From positions 135,428 to 199,427 of the forward strand of contig DAOLDB010000001.1 of assembly GCA_035327565.1 (NCBI GenBank): DNA of 64,000 nucleotides, written 5' to 3'. How positions within the stretch are numbered: the first letter of the stretch is position 1; every line of letters begins with the position of its first letter. The DNA comes from JABDLO01 sp035327565. Lineage in GTDB: Bacteria > Bacteroidota > Bacteroidia > Chitinophagales > Saprospiraceae. Positions 17,935-27,466 of this stretch are shown piece after piece. A model generated the notes under the pieces. It worked only from the letters and a program-made list of their open reading frames with translations, did no database searches and was not told the DNA's origin. Both the position numbers and the translations under genes were made by a program.

Positions 17935-17956
17935 ATATGTAACAATGATTACATAT
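17935..17956. promoter_or_regulatory. Long palindrome upstream of the SulP gene (within gap 17668-18006)
   Basis: ATATGTAA-CAATGA-TTACATAT is a perfect inverted repeat with 8-base arms and six central bases, ending 50 bases before the SulP start. Its core, TGTAA-N6-TTACA, has Crp/Fnr-family geometry and resembles the TGTTA-N6-TAACA site before the porin gene. The rest of the 339-base gap is AT-rich and shows no gene. A TTTGACAAAA string just upstream (near 17926) could be a -33 element. Confidence 0.4.
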
Positions 17957-18006
17957 TACAAAAGATATACATATAGGATTAAAGTCACATACAGATAAAT
18001 TATATA

Positions 18007-19743
18007 ATGCTGAAATACAAAACCATACTTCCTTTTCTGGACTGGATGTCCAGCTATAAAAAAAATGATATCAAAGGAGATATTTCAGCCGGACTGACTG
18101 TAGGGATCATGCTGATCCCTCAGGGAATGGCTTATGCAATGATTGCAGGATTACCCCCTATTTATGGTTTATATGCTTCTACCATTCCCCTCATTCTCTA
18201 CGGTTTATTTGGCAGTTCAAGACAATTGGCTGTAGGACCTGTGGCCATGGTATCACTTTTAACCGCAGCGAGTGTGGGTGCATTAGCCACTACTGGTACG
18301 GAAGAATATATCGTCTTAGCCGCAAGTCTTGCGTTACTTTCAGGAATCATTTTGTGGGTATTGGGCATTTTACGGATGGGATTTGTGGTAAATTTTCTTT
18401 CGCATCCAGTGATCAGTGGTTTTACATCCGCTGCGGCTTTGATTATTGGAATGAGTCAATTAAAGCATTTATTGGGTATCTCATTGGGTGATAGTCACCA
18501 TATTTACACTATACTTTGGGAATCCGTAGAAAAATGGAAATCCATCAACCCGTTTGCATTAACCATAGGGTTGACAGGAATATTCATCATCAAATATTCA
18601 AAAAAAATACACAGAACATTCCCTGGAGCTTTGGTGGCGGTTATTGTGGGTACTTTGGCGGGATATTTTATGGTTAAGTCGGGTCTTCAAATCGGGATAG
18701 TTGGGGAAGTACCCAAAGGTTTTCCAAAATTCGTTATTCCTGATTTCAATATGGATATCATAACCACTTTACTTCCTTCCGCTTTGGCCATATCGCTGGT
18801 AGGTTTTATGGAAAGCATTGCTGTGGCCCGATCAGTACAGGCCCGGCATAAAAATTATAAAGTTGTACCCAACCAGGAATTGACAGCGCTGGGATTGGCT
18901 AATATAGGAACGTCTTTATTTCAAGGATTCCCGGTTACCGGTGGTTTTTCAAGAACTGCAGTTAACGATCAGGCAGGCGCCAGAACTGGCCTCGCTTCTG
19001 TGATCAGTGCTGTATTAATACTTCTAACTCTATTGTTTCTTACCGGATTGTTTTATTATCTGCCTAAATCCATTCTTGCTGCAGTCATTATGGTAGCCGT
19101 ATTTGGTCTGATCGATACAAAAGAACCCCAGAATTTGTGGAAAACCGATAAAAATGACTTTTTCATGCTGATAATCACTTTTATAGTGACTTTGGTCTTT
19201 GGTATTGAACAGGGAATTGCCGCCGGGGTACTATTGTCACTTCTTGTCATTATATACAAAACCAGTAAACCTCATTATGCCGTTTTAGGCCGGGTAAAAG
19301 GAACCTCCTTCTTTCGAAATGTCAAGCGCTTTGATGACCTGGAAGTCAGGAGAGACACTTTGCTCATCCGGTTTGATGCAGATCTGTATTATGCCAATGT
19401 TGAATTTTTTCTTAACATGATCGAAACAGAAAAAGACAAGAAAGGTGAGGATCTCAAATACATTATACTCAATGCTGAAAGTATAAGCACCGTTGATAGC
19501 AGTGGTGTACATGCTCTGGAAAATCTAGTCAAAGATCTACAGTCAAACGGAATCCTACTCCTAATGGTGAATGTAAAAGGTCCTGTACGCGATGTACTCA
19601 ACCGGTGTCAGTTTTTTGAAAACACAGGTTTTGAACGTTTCTTTTTAAGTACTCTGGCTGCTATTGATTTTATTGAACATAGAGATATTGGGAAAGATCA
19701 TTTTATTATGGCGCGACAGAGCGGCTTGAAAAATGATTCCTGA
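18007..19743 (+). CDS. SulP family sulfate/anion permease with STAS domain
   Basis: A 578-residue SLC26/SulP transporter of normal length. The N-terminal 420 residues are the multi-helix permease with the sulfate-transporter signature around AGLTVGIMLIPQGMAYAMIA and GLYASTIPLILYGLFG. FQGFPVTGGFSRTAVNDQAG is the conserved core loop. Residues of about 440-560 form a cytoplasmic STAS domain with LNAESISTVDSSGVHALENL; in anti-sigma antagonists the Ser of DSSG is phosphorylated. SulP proteins move sulfate, bicarbonate or other anions with Na+ or H+. The porin and YeeE/YedE pair just upstream argue for sulfate here, while some SulP proteins (BicA) carry bicarbonate. It has its own upstream region with a palindrome. 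Confidence 0.9.
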   Translation: MLKYKTILPFLDWMSSYKKNDIKGDISAGLTVGIMLIPQGMAYAMIAGLPPIYGLYASTIPLILYGLFGSSRQLAVGPVAMVSLLTAASVGALATTGTEEYIVLAASLALLSGIILWVLGILRMGFVVNFLSHPVISGFTSAAALIIGMSQLKHLLGISLGDSHHIYTILWESVEKWKSINPFALTIGLTGIFIIKYSKKIHRTFPGALVAVIVGTLAGYFMVKSGLQIGIVGEVPKGFPKFVIPDFNMDIITTLLPSALAISLVGFMESIAVARSVQARHKNYKVVPNQELTALGLANIGTSLFQGFPVTGGFSRTAVNDQAGARTGLASVISAVLILLTLLFLTGLFYYLPKSILAAVIMVAVFGLIDTKEPQNLWKTDKNDFFMLIITFIVTLVFGIEQGIAAGVLLSLLVIIYKTSKPHYAVLGRVKGTSFFRNVKRFDDLEVRRDTLLIRFDADLYYANVEFFLNMIETEKDKKGEDLKYIILNAESISTVDSSGVHALENLVKDLQSNGILLLMVNVKGPVRDVLNRCQFFENTGFERFFLSTLAAIDFIEHRDIGKDHFIMARQSGLKNDS

Positions 19744-19835
19744 TGTAACAGGAAATGATCTTTTTGTAACATTTTGAGAAACACATCGGTCTTTATAAAG
19801 AATACAAATAGTATCATCATGTAAATAACGCAATT

Positions 19836-21260
19836 ATGATGTACAAACCACTTGCTGCTATTTTGTTGATCATATTTTTATTTCAGTTTTCCTGTAAAAA
19901 CAAAGAATCCCATCACATTTTTCCATTTTTAGATGGAATAAAAGACTTATCCGGTATTAAATATGGAATTCTTAAAGTTCCTGAAGACCATGATCATCCT
20001 GAAAAAGGTACAATTGAATTGGTTTGGGTAAAAATCAGTCCGGCAAAAGGAAGCGAATATTCTGAACCGCTCATTTTCCTCACGGGAGGTCCAGGAGAAC
20101 ATACCCTGGAATATCTTCCCTTTCTAATGGAATTAGCCGAAGTTTATAAGAGAGAAGTGATCATTTATGATCAAAGGGGAATCGGGTTTTCCAGCAGTCT
20201 GCCTGATTTTGGAAAAGCTTTACCTGCATTGTTTGCAGAGAATCTTACACTAGAAGAGGAATATATTCGTCTTAAAAACCTGCTTTCCGTTACTTCCGAT
20301 TCTATTCAGGTGATGGGTCAAAACCTTTCAAACTACAATACTTTTCAAAATGCAAACGATGCCGGACATATAATGGATCATTTTGGTTTTGATCAATACA
20401 TTTTATTCGGAGGTTCTTATGGCACCCGGCTTGGAAGAGTAATCATGGATCTCTTTCCAAACAGAATTAAAGCTGCCATCCTGGATTCCCCTGCCCTATT
20501 CGAAAATGATTTCATCAAAATGCGGATTAAAAGCTTTGCACAATCGTTGGAGCTCATTTTTTCTTATTGTGAAACAGACTCAAATTGCCGTTCCATGTAT
20601 CCGGATTTAAGGCGGGATTATAAAGAGGGTCTTACAGATCTGCAAAACCAACCTATGATGATCACTTTGAATTCAACAGACTTTGTTTTGAATGCACAGG
20701 ATGCAATGTATTTTCTCAGGTATCTCATGTACAGAAGTAATTCAAAAGAAACTGTCCCTGAGATTATCAAAGCCATTAAAAACAGAGACACTGACAAAAT
20801 TTCTGAAATGTTTCAACCTTTGGCATCTATGATGAGTAGTGGAAATTTAACCATGTTTTTAGCTACCGAACGTTTTGAATTTTATGACAAAACCATTGAT
20901 GAACAGCAACTTTACGAATGGTATGAAGAATACGGACACTTCCCGGCACCAATGGGTCTTTTTCATAATTTATACCTGGCAGCAAAAGATTGGATGGAAG
21001 ATGAAGCAGACCCATCCAGAAGACAGTTTTATCCTTCTGAAGTTCCTGCTATTATTTTTGTCAACAAGTATGATCCGGTTACTCCACCTTCCAATGGTTA
21101 TGCTATGCTGGAAGATCTTTCCAATGGCTTTTTATTTGTATTGGATGAAGAAGGTCATGGTCAGGGAAATTTTGATTGTAAAATAGAAGTAACAAAAAAT
21201 TTCCTGATAAATGTAACCCAAAAGCCTGATCCGGGTTGTTTAAATGTTGTACTACAGTGA
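19836..21260 (+). CDS. Lipoprotein alpha/beta hydrolase (S33 tripeptidyl aminopeptidase-like)
   Basis: A 474-residue protein. Its N-terminus is a lipoprotein signal with FQFSC and Cys20 as the probable lipidated residue. The hydrolase has the oxyanion loop LTGGPGEHT, the following YDQRGIGFS, the nucleophile elbow GGSYGTRLG (Ser about 195), the acid in FVNKYDPVTPP and the base in DEEGHGQG. A lid region with Cys pairs lies between (about 220-360). The order and the TAP-like C-terminal domain match S33 prolyl/tripeptidyl aminopeptidases. It should act in the periplasm or on the cell surface on peptides. It belongs to the same family as the enzyme at 1909-3468, but is anchored by lipid rather than by a C-terminal helix. 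Confidence 0.82.
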   Translation: MMYKPLAAILLIIFLFQFSCKNKESHHIFPFLDGIKDLSGIKYGILKVPEDHDHPEKGTIELVWVKISPAKGSEYSEPLIFLTGGPGEHTLEYLPFLMELAEVYKREVIIYDQRGIGFSSSLPDFGKALPALFAENLTLEEEYIRLKNLLSVTSDSIQVMGQNLSNYNTFQNANDAGHIMDHFGFDQYILFGGSYGTRLGRVIMDLFPNRIKAAILDSPALFENDFIKMRIKSFAQSLELIFSYCETDSNCRSMYPDLRRDYKEGLTDLQNQPMMITLNSTDFVLNAQDAMYFLRYLMYRSNSKETVPEIIKAIKNRDTDKISEMFQPLASMMSSGNLTMFLATERFEFYDKTIDEQQLYEWYEEYGHFPAPMGLFHNLYLAAKDWMEDEADPSRRQFYPSEVPAIIFVNKYDPVTPPSNGYAMLEDLSNGFLFVLDEEGHGQGNFDCKIEVTKNFLINVTQKPDPGCLNVVLQ

Positions 21261-21336
21261 ATATTTACAGCAATAGTATTGTAAATGAAATACCCTAAAT
21301 AAATTAATAATTTACAAATTTTAAGATGAAAAGGAT

Positions 21337-21981
21337 ATGAATAAAAAACATTTTGAGCAGGTTCAAAATGAAGAAATGTATGAGGAAATCATTGTACAGC
21401 TTCTGGATAATGGATTCGCTATTCAAAAAGATTTTATTCCTGCAGAAATTCTGAATGGATTACTGAGCAACCTTTTGCAGGGTATTGAAAACCAATCCTT
21501 TAAAAATGCCGGAACAGGAAATATAGTAAATCATGCTATACACCATGACATCCGGAAAGATAACATCATGTGGTTGGAGGAAGATACCGGAAATGAACCG
21601 GAACGAATGTTCCACAATACTATATGGGATTTTGCCGGATACATGAACAGCACTTGCTTTACAGGCATCAAATATCTGGAGTTTCATTATGCCTGCTATG
21701 AAGCAGGAGCATTTTATAAAAGACATCTCGACCGGTTTAAAAATGATGATGCAAGAATTTTCAGTATAATAACCTATTTGAATAAAGACTGGAATGAGTT
21801 GTTTGGAGGTCAACTCATTTTATACTTACCGGATGGGGAAAGAAGAATTAACCCCGAATTCGGTATCTCGGTATTTTTGAAAAGTGACCAAATTGAACAT
21901 GAAGTAATTCATTCTACACATCAAAGGTATAGCATCACAGGTTGGTTTAAAACTGTAAACCCAAAAGGGGTCATTATATAG
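21337..21981 (+). CDS. 2OG-Fe(II) oxygenase (prolyl 4-hydroxylase-like)
   Basis: A 214-residue protein with the double-stranded beta-helix signature of Fe(II)/2-oxoglutarate dioxygenases of the prolyl 4-hydroxylase (PKHD) type. The H-x-D iron ligands are in KRHLDRF (His130, Asp132), the distal His in IEHEVIHS (about 188), and the 2-oxoglutarate-binding Arg in RYSITGWF (about 196). LFGGQLILYLPDG is the conserved G-G-x-L strand. It needs Fe(II), 2-oxoglutarate and oxygen. Bacterial relatives hydroxylate proline in proteins (EF-Tu in Pseudomonas) or small molecules; the target here is unknown. Cytoplasmic. It follows the S33 lipoprotein after 76 bases and ends 15 bases from the convergent GH5-like gene. 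Confidence 0.85.
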   Translation: MNKKHFEQVQNEEMYEEIIVQLLDNGFAIQKDFIPAEILNGLLSNLLQGIENQSFKNAGTGNIVNHAIHHDIRKDNIMWLEEDTGNEPERMFHNTIWDFAGYMNSTCFTGIKYLEFHYACYEAGAFYKRHLDRFKNDDARIFSIITYLNKDWNELFGGQLILYLPDGERRINPEFGISVFLKSDQIEHEVIHSTHQRYSITGWFKTVNPKGVII

Positions 21982-21996
21982 TGACCAGAATATGTA

Positions 21997-24585
21997 TTAT
22001 TGTACCCAAATCCTGCTGATTGCAATACTTTGCTTCTTTCCTATCATCTGATCATTGAGGCCGGGCCCAATAGATATTTGTATACTCTCTATGCTTCCTG
22101 GCTTCCATACTAACCCGGGCTGATAATCAAAAAAATAAGGTAAAAATGTTGGGTATGGCCTTGGCAGGATCACTGTTTTGACAGGAAATAAATCCTGTAG
22201 ATCAATAGAATGAGCTTGTAATTCAGAATTCAAATAGACTATTGCACCATAGGCAGAGCCATCCTGAAGCACTATTGCAATCTGCACAGGAGTGGTTTGC
22301 TCATTAAGACTTCGTCCTTCTATAATCAGATCCGATTTATTCAATATATCATCATTTCTGCCTCGGATCTTTGATAATACAGAGTGTTTGATAGAATAGT
22401 CATTTATAACCGGGCCATGAATATTTTCTGGATCAGGCATATGTAATTGTTCCAATGTAATTTGATATTCAGCAGTTGCAGCTCCTTTTGCAGGCATTAC
22501 GCTCACTCCTCCTTGCCATGGCCTGATGAGCTCTGAAGCATCTTTTTCTGCATCAAATAGTATAATGGGGAAATCAGACGGAACGATTCGAACCTCATAA
22601 AATGTACGATCATAAAAATCCCAATCTCCGGGTTTTCCGTGTATCCCGGCCGGAAAAGTGTAAAACTGATTTTCATCATATTCAACGGAAAGGGTATATT
22701 TAAGAAAACCGTGAGTTATGAAGTGGGAAGGGATCTCCGTACTATATTTATTTCCACTGCCTTTATGAAGTGGAATGGAAAAATTCTTATCCTGAGTAAA
22801 CCCCTGAACATTAATTTTTGGATTACCCCCGGGAACCAAACACTGAACTTCTATATTTAGATTCTGTCCTTCTGTTATTTCTTCCCACGGATAATGAACC
22901 AAATAGGGGACATTCACAGAAGATGCAGGGGCCGAAAATGATCTCAACTTTTCAATATCCTGATATTTTAATCTTCTTTCGCTGTCAATATTTTTTCTTG
23001 TAATCAGATACACCCCCGGCTTCACCTTTATGGAATGATCCAGAGATGATATTCGAGACTCCTCCGGATGGATCATTGACCATAAATCAAAACCTTCGTT
23101 GAACTCTATAAGTGACAGGGTGAGCTGATGGATATTGTGTTGGATAACACTGACGGTTTTATCCGGACTGTTATATCCAAAAGGATCCTGGACCCATAGT
23201 ACATCCGGCATGATTTCAATTCTCCAGATATGATCCTCCAGCTTGTCGAGGAAGTAAGCACCTGTTCCGGTATATTGAATTATGGTTGAACTTCCCGTGC
23301 CGGCTATCAGACGAAGTGACTTTTCATCCATTGGCGGAATGTCCGTATGGTTGGTATGGATGAATTTTTCAGGAGCATTAAATATTGCCAGATCATTTTC
23401 ATACTGAACAAGGGTATTATAAAAATGTAAATTCTCCGGGTACATTCCCTGAGATTCATATAAGGGAACTTCTTTAAATATTTCACCACATATCATTAAT
23501 GCCAAAGCCTTTTGTGGTGTATATGCCAGATTCATATAATGGGTATTATATTCTGTATTGAAATGCGCCATAAAAGTCGGGTCATAGGAAAAATAGGTGG
23601 CTAATTGTATTCCTGCTTCCCTGAAACTCCTGGCCATGACAGGATAAATGTATGAACGTCCTATATCAGCGGCATCGAATTCATAAACCAGCTTACCCCC
23701 TTTATATTGCCTGATAATGCTATCGAAAGGAATGTGATATTGATTGACATTTGGCAAATAATTTCCGGGAAGCTCTTTACGGTAACCCAATCCGGTGGGA
23801 TACCATTGAAAAGTTCCCCCTTGAATACCTGCTTCAAAATATGCTTCAGCCAGATGTACTGCATGGCTGACATTATAAAATACAGGTTGCTGGCTACCTG
23901 ACCTTCGTATGGCATTGATCATTCTCCTGACAAAATGAGTAACCTCTTCGGGTGTACCCCGGTGATGAGGTTCATTGCTGACTTCAATGGCTAAAACCGC
24001 TGGATCTTCCTTATACGTTTTCCCGGTATATGGATTCACGTGGTTCATAAATTGAGTAAGGTAGTTTTCCTGTGCTTCTATTGCTGTATGATCAGTCAGA
24101 CAGGCAGCTTTTCCATATTTGTAAGAAAATCCCGGTGTAGGCTGATCTGGTTCCGGCCAGCCGTTTCCCCAGAAAGCAATAGGTGTAATGATAGCGTTGA
24201 TATTTTTCGCCTGAAGCAATGAAATCAGATAATCAAAAGCATCCAAATGTTCATTAACCAGTAAATTTCCCAGTGTATCACTTATCTCGGTATCCCATAC
24301 ATGCACCCTGAATAAATCAAATCCCAATCTTGAAAAATGATGAACATCGTCTTCCATAATTTTCTTAGGGTCCAGGCCCATCCTTAGGGCCATTCTATAA
24401 GCGTGAGCAAAAGGTACGGTATAATTGATGCCAAATCCGGTTACTTCAGTACCTGACTCCGAATATCTCATGATGCCCTCCTGATCAATATATACAGAAG
24501 AAGAAATGCTTTGGCAAAATAAATGGGATTGGTGGAATATTGCTCCAAAAATAGCCAAAAAGATGAAGAGTCTTTTGCAGAACAT
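21997..24585 (-). CDS. Secreted GH5-like (clan GH-A) glycoside hydrolase with large C-terminal region
   Basis: An 862-residue secreted protein with a signal peptide over residues 1-25 (FLAIFGAIFHQSHLFCQ). Residues 50-400 look like a clan GH-A TIM barrel related to cellulase family GH5: FRVHVWDTEISD, NAIITPIAFWGNGWPEPD, the acid/base strand AIEVSNEPHH (Glu about 206) and the candidate nucleophile strand KLVYEFDAADIG (Glu about 303). The NEP triad is a strong GH-A marker; the exact family cannot be fixed by eye. Residues 430-550 may be a beta-sandwich and 550-862 an unassigned region with sugar-binding-like strands. The substrate is probably a beta-linked plant or algal polysaccharide. No T9SS C-terminal domain is seen. 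It lies 23 bases downstream of a gluconate permease gene. Confidence 0.7.
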   Translation of the reverse strand: MFCKRLFIFLAIFGAIFHQSHLFCQSISSSVYIDQEGIMRYSESGTEVTGFGINYTVPFAHAYRMALRMGLDPKKIMEDDVHHFSRLGFDLFRVHVWDTEISDTLGNLLVNEHLDAFDYLISLLQAKNINAIITPIAFWGNGWPEPDQPTPGFSYKYGKAACLTDHTAIEAQENYLTQFMNHVNPYTGKTYKEDPAVLAIEVSNEPHHRGTPEEVTHFVRRMINAIRRSGSQQPVFYNVSHAVHLAEAYFEAGIQGGTFQWYPTGLGYRKELPGNYLPNVNQYHIPFDSIIRQYKGGKLVYEFDAADIGRSYIYPVMARSFREAGIQLATYFSYDPTFMAHFNTEYNTHYMNLAYTPQKALALMICGEIFKEVPLYESQGMYPENLHFYNTLVQYENDLAIFNAPEKFIHTNHTDIPPMDEKSLRLIAGTGSSTIIQYTGTGAYFLDKLEDHIWRIEIMPDVLWVQDPFGYNSPDKTVSVIQHNIHQLTLSLIEFNEGFDLWSMIHPEESRISSLDHSIKVKPGVYLITRKNIDSERRLKYQDIEKLRSFSAPASSVNVPYLVHYPWEEITEGQNLNIEVQCLVPGGNPKINVQGFTQDKNFSIPLHKGSGNKYSTEIPSHFITHGFLKYTLSVEYDENQFYTFPAGIHGKPGDWDFYDRTFYEVRIVPSDFPIILFDAEKDASELIRPWQGGVSVMPAKGAATAEYQITLEQLHMPDPENIHGPVINDYSIKHSVLSKIRGRNDDILNKSDLIIEGRSLNEQTTPVQIAIVLQDGSAYGAIVYLNSELQAHSIDLQDLFPVKTVILPRPYPTFLPYFFDYQPGLVWKPGSIESIQISIGPGLNDQMIGKKQSIAISRIWVQ

Positions 24586-24608
24586 ACTCTAAAATTTTAC
24601 TCAAAGAA

Positions 24609-25937
24609 TTATTGCATAATTAAATACAGAACGTACAAAGTAGCCATTGCAGCACATCCAATCACCAATGTTCCTGTTGTATGGAGTTTATGACCTGTCT
24701 TGACATCCATATTGCTCATTTGGGTGACAACCCAAAAAAAACTGTCATTGACATGTGATACCACCAAAGAACCGGCACCTATAGCTACTACCACCATTGC
24801 TTTATCCCACTCACTGATGAATCCAATGTTTGCCATGAGAGGTTGCATGACTGAAGCTGTAGTAATCAGTGCAACGGTTGAAGAACCCTGAGCTGTTTTT
24901 AAACCTGCAGCCAGAAGAAAAGGGAAAAAAATACCCATTTCTGATCCGGCAAGACCCTCTCCTAATAAATCAACGATGTCTGAATTTTGCAATATCTTAC
25001 CGAAAATACCTCCGGCTCCAGTAACAAATATGATATGTGCAGCCTGTGTCAGGGCTTTGCCCGTCCAGCCATTTACCGAAAGGTATTCCGTTTTGAAATT
25101 TCTGGGAAGAAACAAACATAGAGCAAAGCCTATCAATAATGCAACCATCGGCTCTCCCAAAAAATTAATCCATGATAGAACCCACGGAGACAAACTCTCT
25201 TCGGGTTGGAATGATGATATTGACTTGAGAACAATCAATGCAACGGGCACAACTATCGGTAAGGATGACATTAAAAGTCCTGGGGGTTGATTGGTCGATA
25301 CCTCTGCATTTTCAACCAATGGCCCGGGATCAATATATGTTTTGGAAGCCACTTTATTGACAAAAAGCAATGCAGCTCCCAAAGCTATTGCTGAAGTAAT
25401 CCCACCTAATAGCATCACCAATGCAATATCAGCCTGAAGAATTCCTGCCGCAGCAATAGGACCGGGAGTCGGGGGCACGAGCGCATGAGTGCATGAAAGA
25501 CCCAAACCCAAAGCAATGGCTGTTCCTCCTAACGAAAGTCCTGCTTTCTTAGTAAGTGTTTTATTGAGTGAAGAAAGTAAAACGAACCCGCTGTCTGAGA
25601 ATACCGGTATAGAAATGAAATATCCGCTGATCCCCATGGCGGTAGAAACTCTTTTCTTTCCTGTCAGAGATAAAATCTTATGAGCCAAAACAAGCGCTCC
25701 CCCACTGTGCTCAAGAAATGCCCCTATAAGTACACCTAAAATAATAATCAACCCTACTTTACCAATGGTACCTCCAAATCCATCCTGGATGGATGCAATG
25801 ATAAGCTCACTCTTCATTCCTGTAAGCAAACCAAAAAAAATACTGACGACCAGTAATGCAAGAAAGGGGTGCAATTTTACTTTTGTGATCAAAATAATGA
25901 TCGCTGCAATACTCAGAAGAATAGCAAAAATGGCCAT
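24609..25937 (-). CDS. Gluconate:H+ symporter, GntP family
   Basis: A 442-residue permease of the GntP family, at its usual length, with about 12 transmembrane segments. Family blocks include LLVVSIFFGLLTGM near the N-terminus, the ALVPPTPGPIAAAGIL loop, KTAQGSSTVALITTA and SHVNDSFFWVVTQMS. GntP carriers bring gluconate or related sugar acids (fructuronate, D-glycerate, idonate) in with a proton. The gene lies between a glycosyltransferase gene and the GH5-like hydrolase gene on the same strand, with a 23-base gap to the latter. Together with the IlvD/Edd-type dehydratase at 28 kb, this suggests sugar-acid use, but a direct link is only inferred. Inner membrane. Confidence 0.9.
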   Translation of the reverse strand: MAIFAILLSIAAIIILITKVKLHPFLALLVVSIFFGLLTGMKSELIIASIQDGFGGTIGKVGLIIILGVLIGAFLEHSGGALVLAHKILSLTGKKRVSTAMGISGYFISIPVFSDSGFVLLSSLNKTLTKKAGLSLGGTAIALGLGLSCTHALVPPTPGPIAAAGILQADIALVMLLGGITSAIALGAALLFVNKVASKTYIDPGPLVENAEVSTNQPPGLLMSSLPIVVPVALIVLKSISSFQPEESLSPWVLSWINFLGEPMVALLIGFALCLFLPRNFKTEYLSVNGWTGKALTQAAHIIFVTGAGGIFGKILQNSDIVDLLGEGLAGSEMGIFFPFLLAAGLKTAQGSSTVALITTASVMQPLMANIGFISEWDKAMVVVAIGAGSLVVSHVNDSFFWVVTQMSNMDVKTGHKLHTTGTLVIGCAAMATLYVLYLIMQ

Positions 25938-26015
25938 TTTGGGTTATTTTAATTTAATAGGCAAAATCTTACATAAACATAGATTTTAATATTCAAATAT
26001 AAACCGTCACCGTTA

Positions 26016-27155
26016 TTACTTTTTATTACATAGTTGAGCAAACAAATACATATACTTCTCCAAAATCACTTGTTGGTTATACTGTTCCTTAATTCTATTT
26101 ACATTCATTTCAACTCTGTCTTTCCAAACTGAAGATCCGGATTTGCCTCTAATCAATGAACCTAAATCTTGAGATGTACTAAAATAAAGAACTCCCTCCT
26201 GCGCGACCGACCGGTTGAAAATGTTATCGTGTGCAAGGATCCGGCAACGGCATGCCATTGCTTCCAATAGCGACGGATTGGTTCCCCCAGCCGAATGACC
26301 ATGAAAATACAAATCAGAGTAAAACCGCAATTGATTTAAAATCTTTTGGTCAAAAATGCTTCCGGCAAAACGGATGCTATTGATAAATCTGAATTTTTTC
26401 CTTAAATACTTTCCATATGAGTTTTGTGTATTTCCGACAATTAATAGTAGCTTTTCAGAATGAGATTGGATAAAACCCTCAATGATCATTTCAATGTGAT
26501 TATCAGGTTGCATCCTTGCTATAATCAGGTAATATGATTTCTCTACCAAATCGAATTCCTTGAGCACTTCTGGATCCGGGTGAATAAACTCATTAGCACA
26601 ATAAGTGATAAAGCTCACCGGTGTATTATATTCACTCTCCAGATATGCACAAATGGGCAAAGCATCTCCAATGAGATGATCGCTCCTGTTAGCTACTTTT
26701 TTTTCAGAGTATCTGAGAAACGTTTTTAGAATTCCTTTGTATTTCGATCGCTTCCACTCCAATCCATCCATGTTACTGACAATCACTGGCGTTGTGGGTA
26801 GAAAAAATTGCCAGATGCCATTCGTAGTATAACCCATTTGGAGTATTATATCAAACCCTCTCTTTCTTGCATCCAAAATGCAAAATAAGTCATACAAAAG
26901 ATGTCCTAATGAACCTAAACTTCTCTCATGATTCTTACAGCGGATCAAATGTACCCCTTCATAAGTACTTCCGGCTAAAGGATGATCATGAGAACAGTAA
27001 ACGGAAAGTTCCAGTCCTTCCTTCACCAACGCTGGCGCTAAAAACTCAGTAAATTGTTCAAACCCACCATATCGGTTGGGTATGCCGCGGGTACCTATGA
27101 TGGCAACTTTTTTTCCGAAAAGTTTTCCAAGATTTAGTCTGTGAAGATCTCTCAT
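26016..27155 (-). CDS. Glycosyltransferase family 4 protein with DUF1972 domain
   Basis: A 379-residue GT-B fold glycosyltransferase. The N-terminal DUF1972 domain is recognisable in KKVAIIGTRGIPNRYGGFEQ, the signature of rhamnosyl/glucosyl transferases of capsule and exopolysaccharide synthesis. The C-terminal nucleotide-sugar domain has FAGSIFDQKILNQL and the E-x7-E-like segment HSAGGTNPSLLEAMACRC. It should be cytoplasmic and add a sugar to a lipid-linked acceptor. No other polysaccharide genes lie beside it, so it is an isolated member. ATG 27155 is used; GTP-like starts inside the Gly-rich turn are excluded. A gap of 78 bases separates it from the gluconate permease gene. Confidence 0.88.
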   Translation of the reverse strand: MRDLHRLNLGKLFGKKVAIIGTRGIPNRYGGFEQFTEFLAPALVKEGLELSVYCSHDHPLAGSTYEGVHLIRCKNHERSLGSLGHLLYDLFCILDARKRGFDIILQMGYTTNGIWQFFLPTTPVIVSNMDGLEWKRSKYKGILKTFLRYSEKKVANRSDHLIGDALPICAYLESEYNTPVSFITYCANEFIHPDPEVLKEFDLVEKSYYLIIARMQPDNHIEMIIEGFIQSHSEKLLLIVGNTQNSYGKYLRKKFRFINSIRFAGSIFDQKILNQLRFYSDLYFHGHSAGGTNPSLLEAMACRCRILAHDNIFNRSVAQEGVLYFSTSQDLGSLIRGKSGSSVWKDRVEMNVNRIKEQYNQQVILEKYMYLFAQLCNKK

Positions 27156-27466
27156 AATGCACCAATATCTGACTTTTTTCTGCCATATTTGATTTTAAAA
27201 TCTTTAATTTACATAACATAATGGTCTATGCATAAAATCAATTTCTATTCCATCCATGTCAAATCACATCAGGCATGGAATTCTTATTTGTGTGAAGTAT
27301 GTAAGTTTATAAATTTGGTTTCAAAAGTGTCATATAACTTCAATAATGGATATGGAAATTAAATACTTTTATATAATTTTATTCAAAGTGTTCATTTTCA
27401 AAAGAATCTGATATAAAGTTTGAAAATAATAGATGTTAAAAATATTCATAGATAAATAGAAAAATT
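27156..27466. other. AT-rich divergent intergenic region
   Basis: These 311 bases lie between the minus-strand glycosyltransferase gene and the plus-strand VOC gene, so promoters in both directions are expected. I see no TAnnTTTG match, no perfect palindrome longer than a few bases and no open frame worth reporting. Confidence 0.4.
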
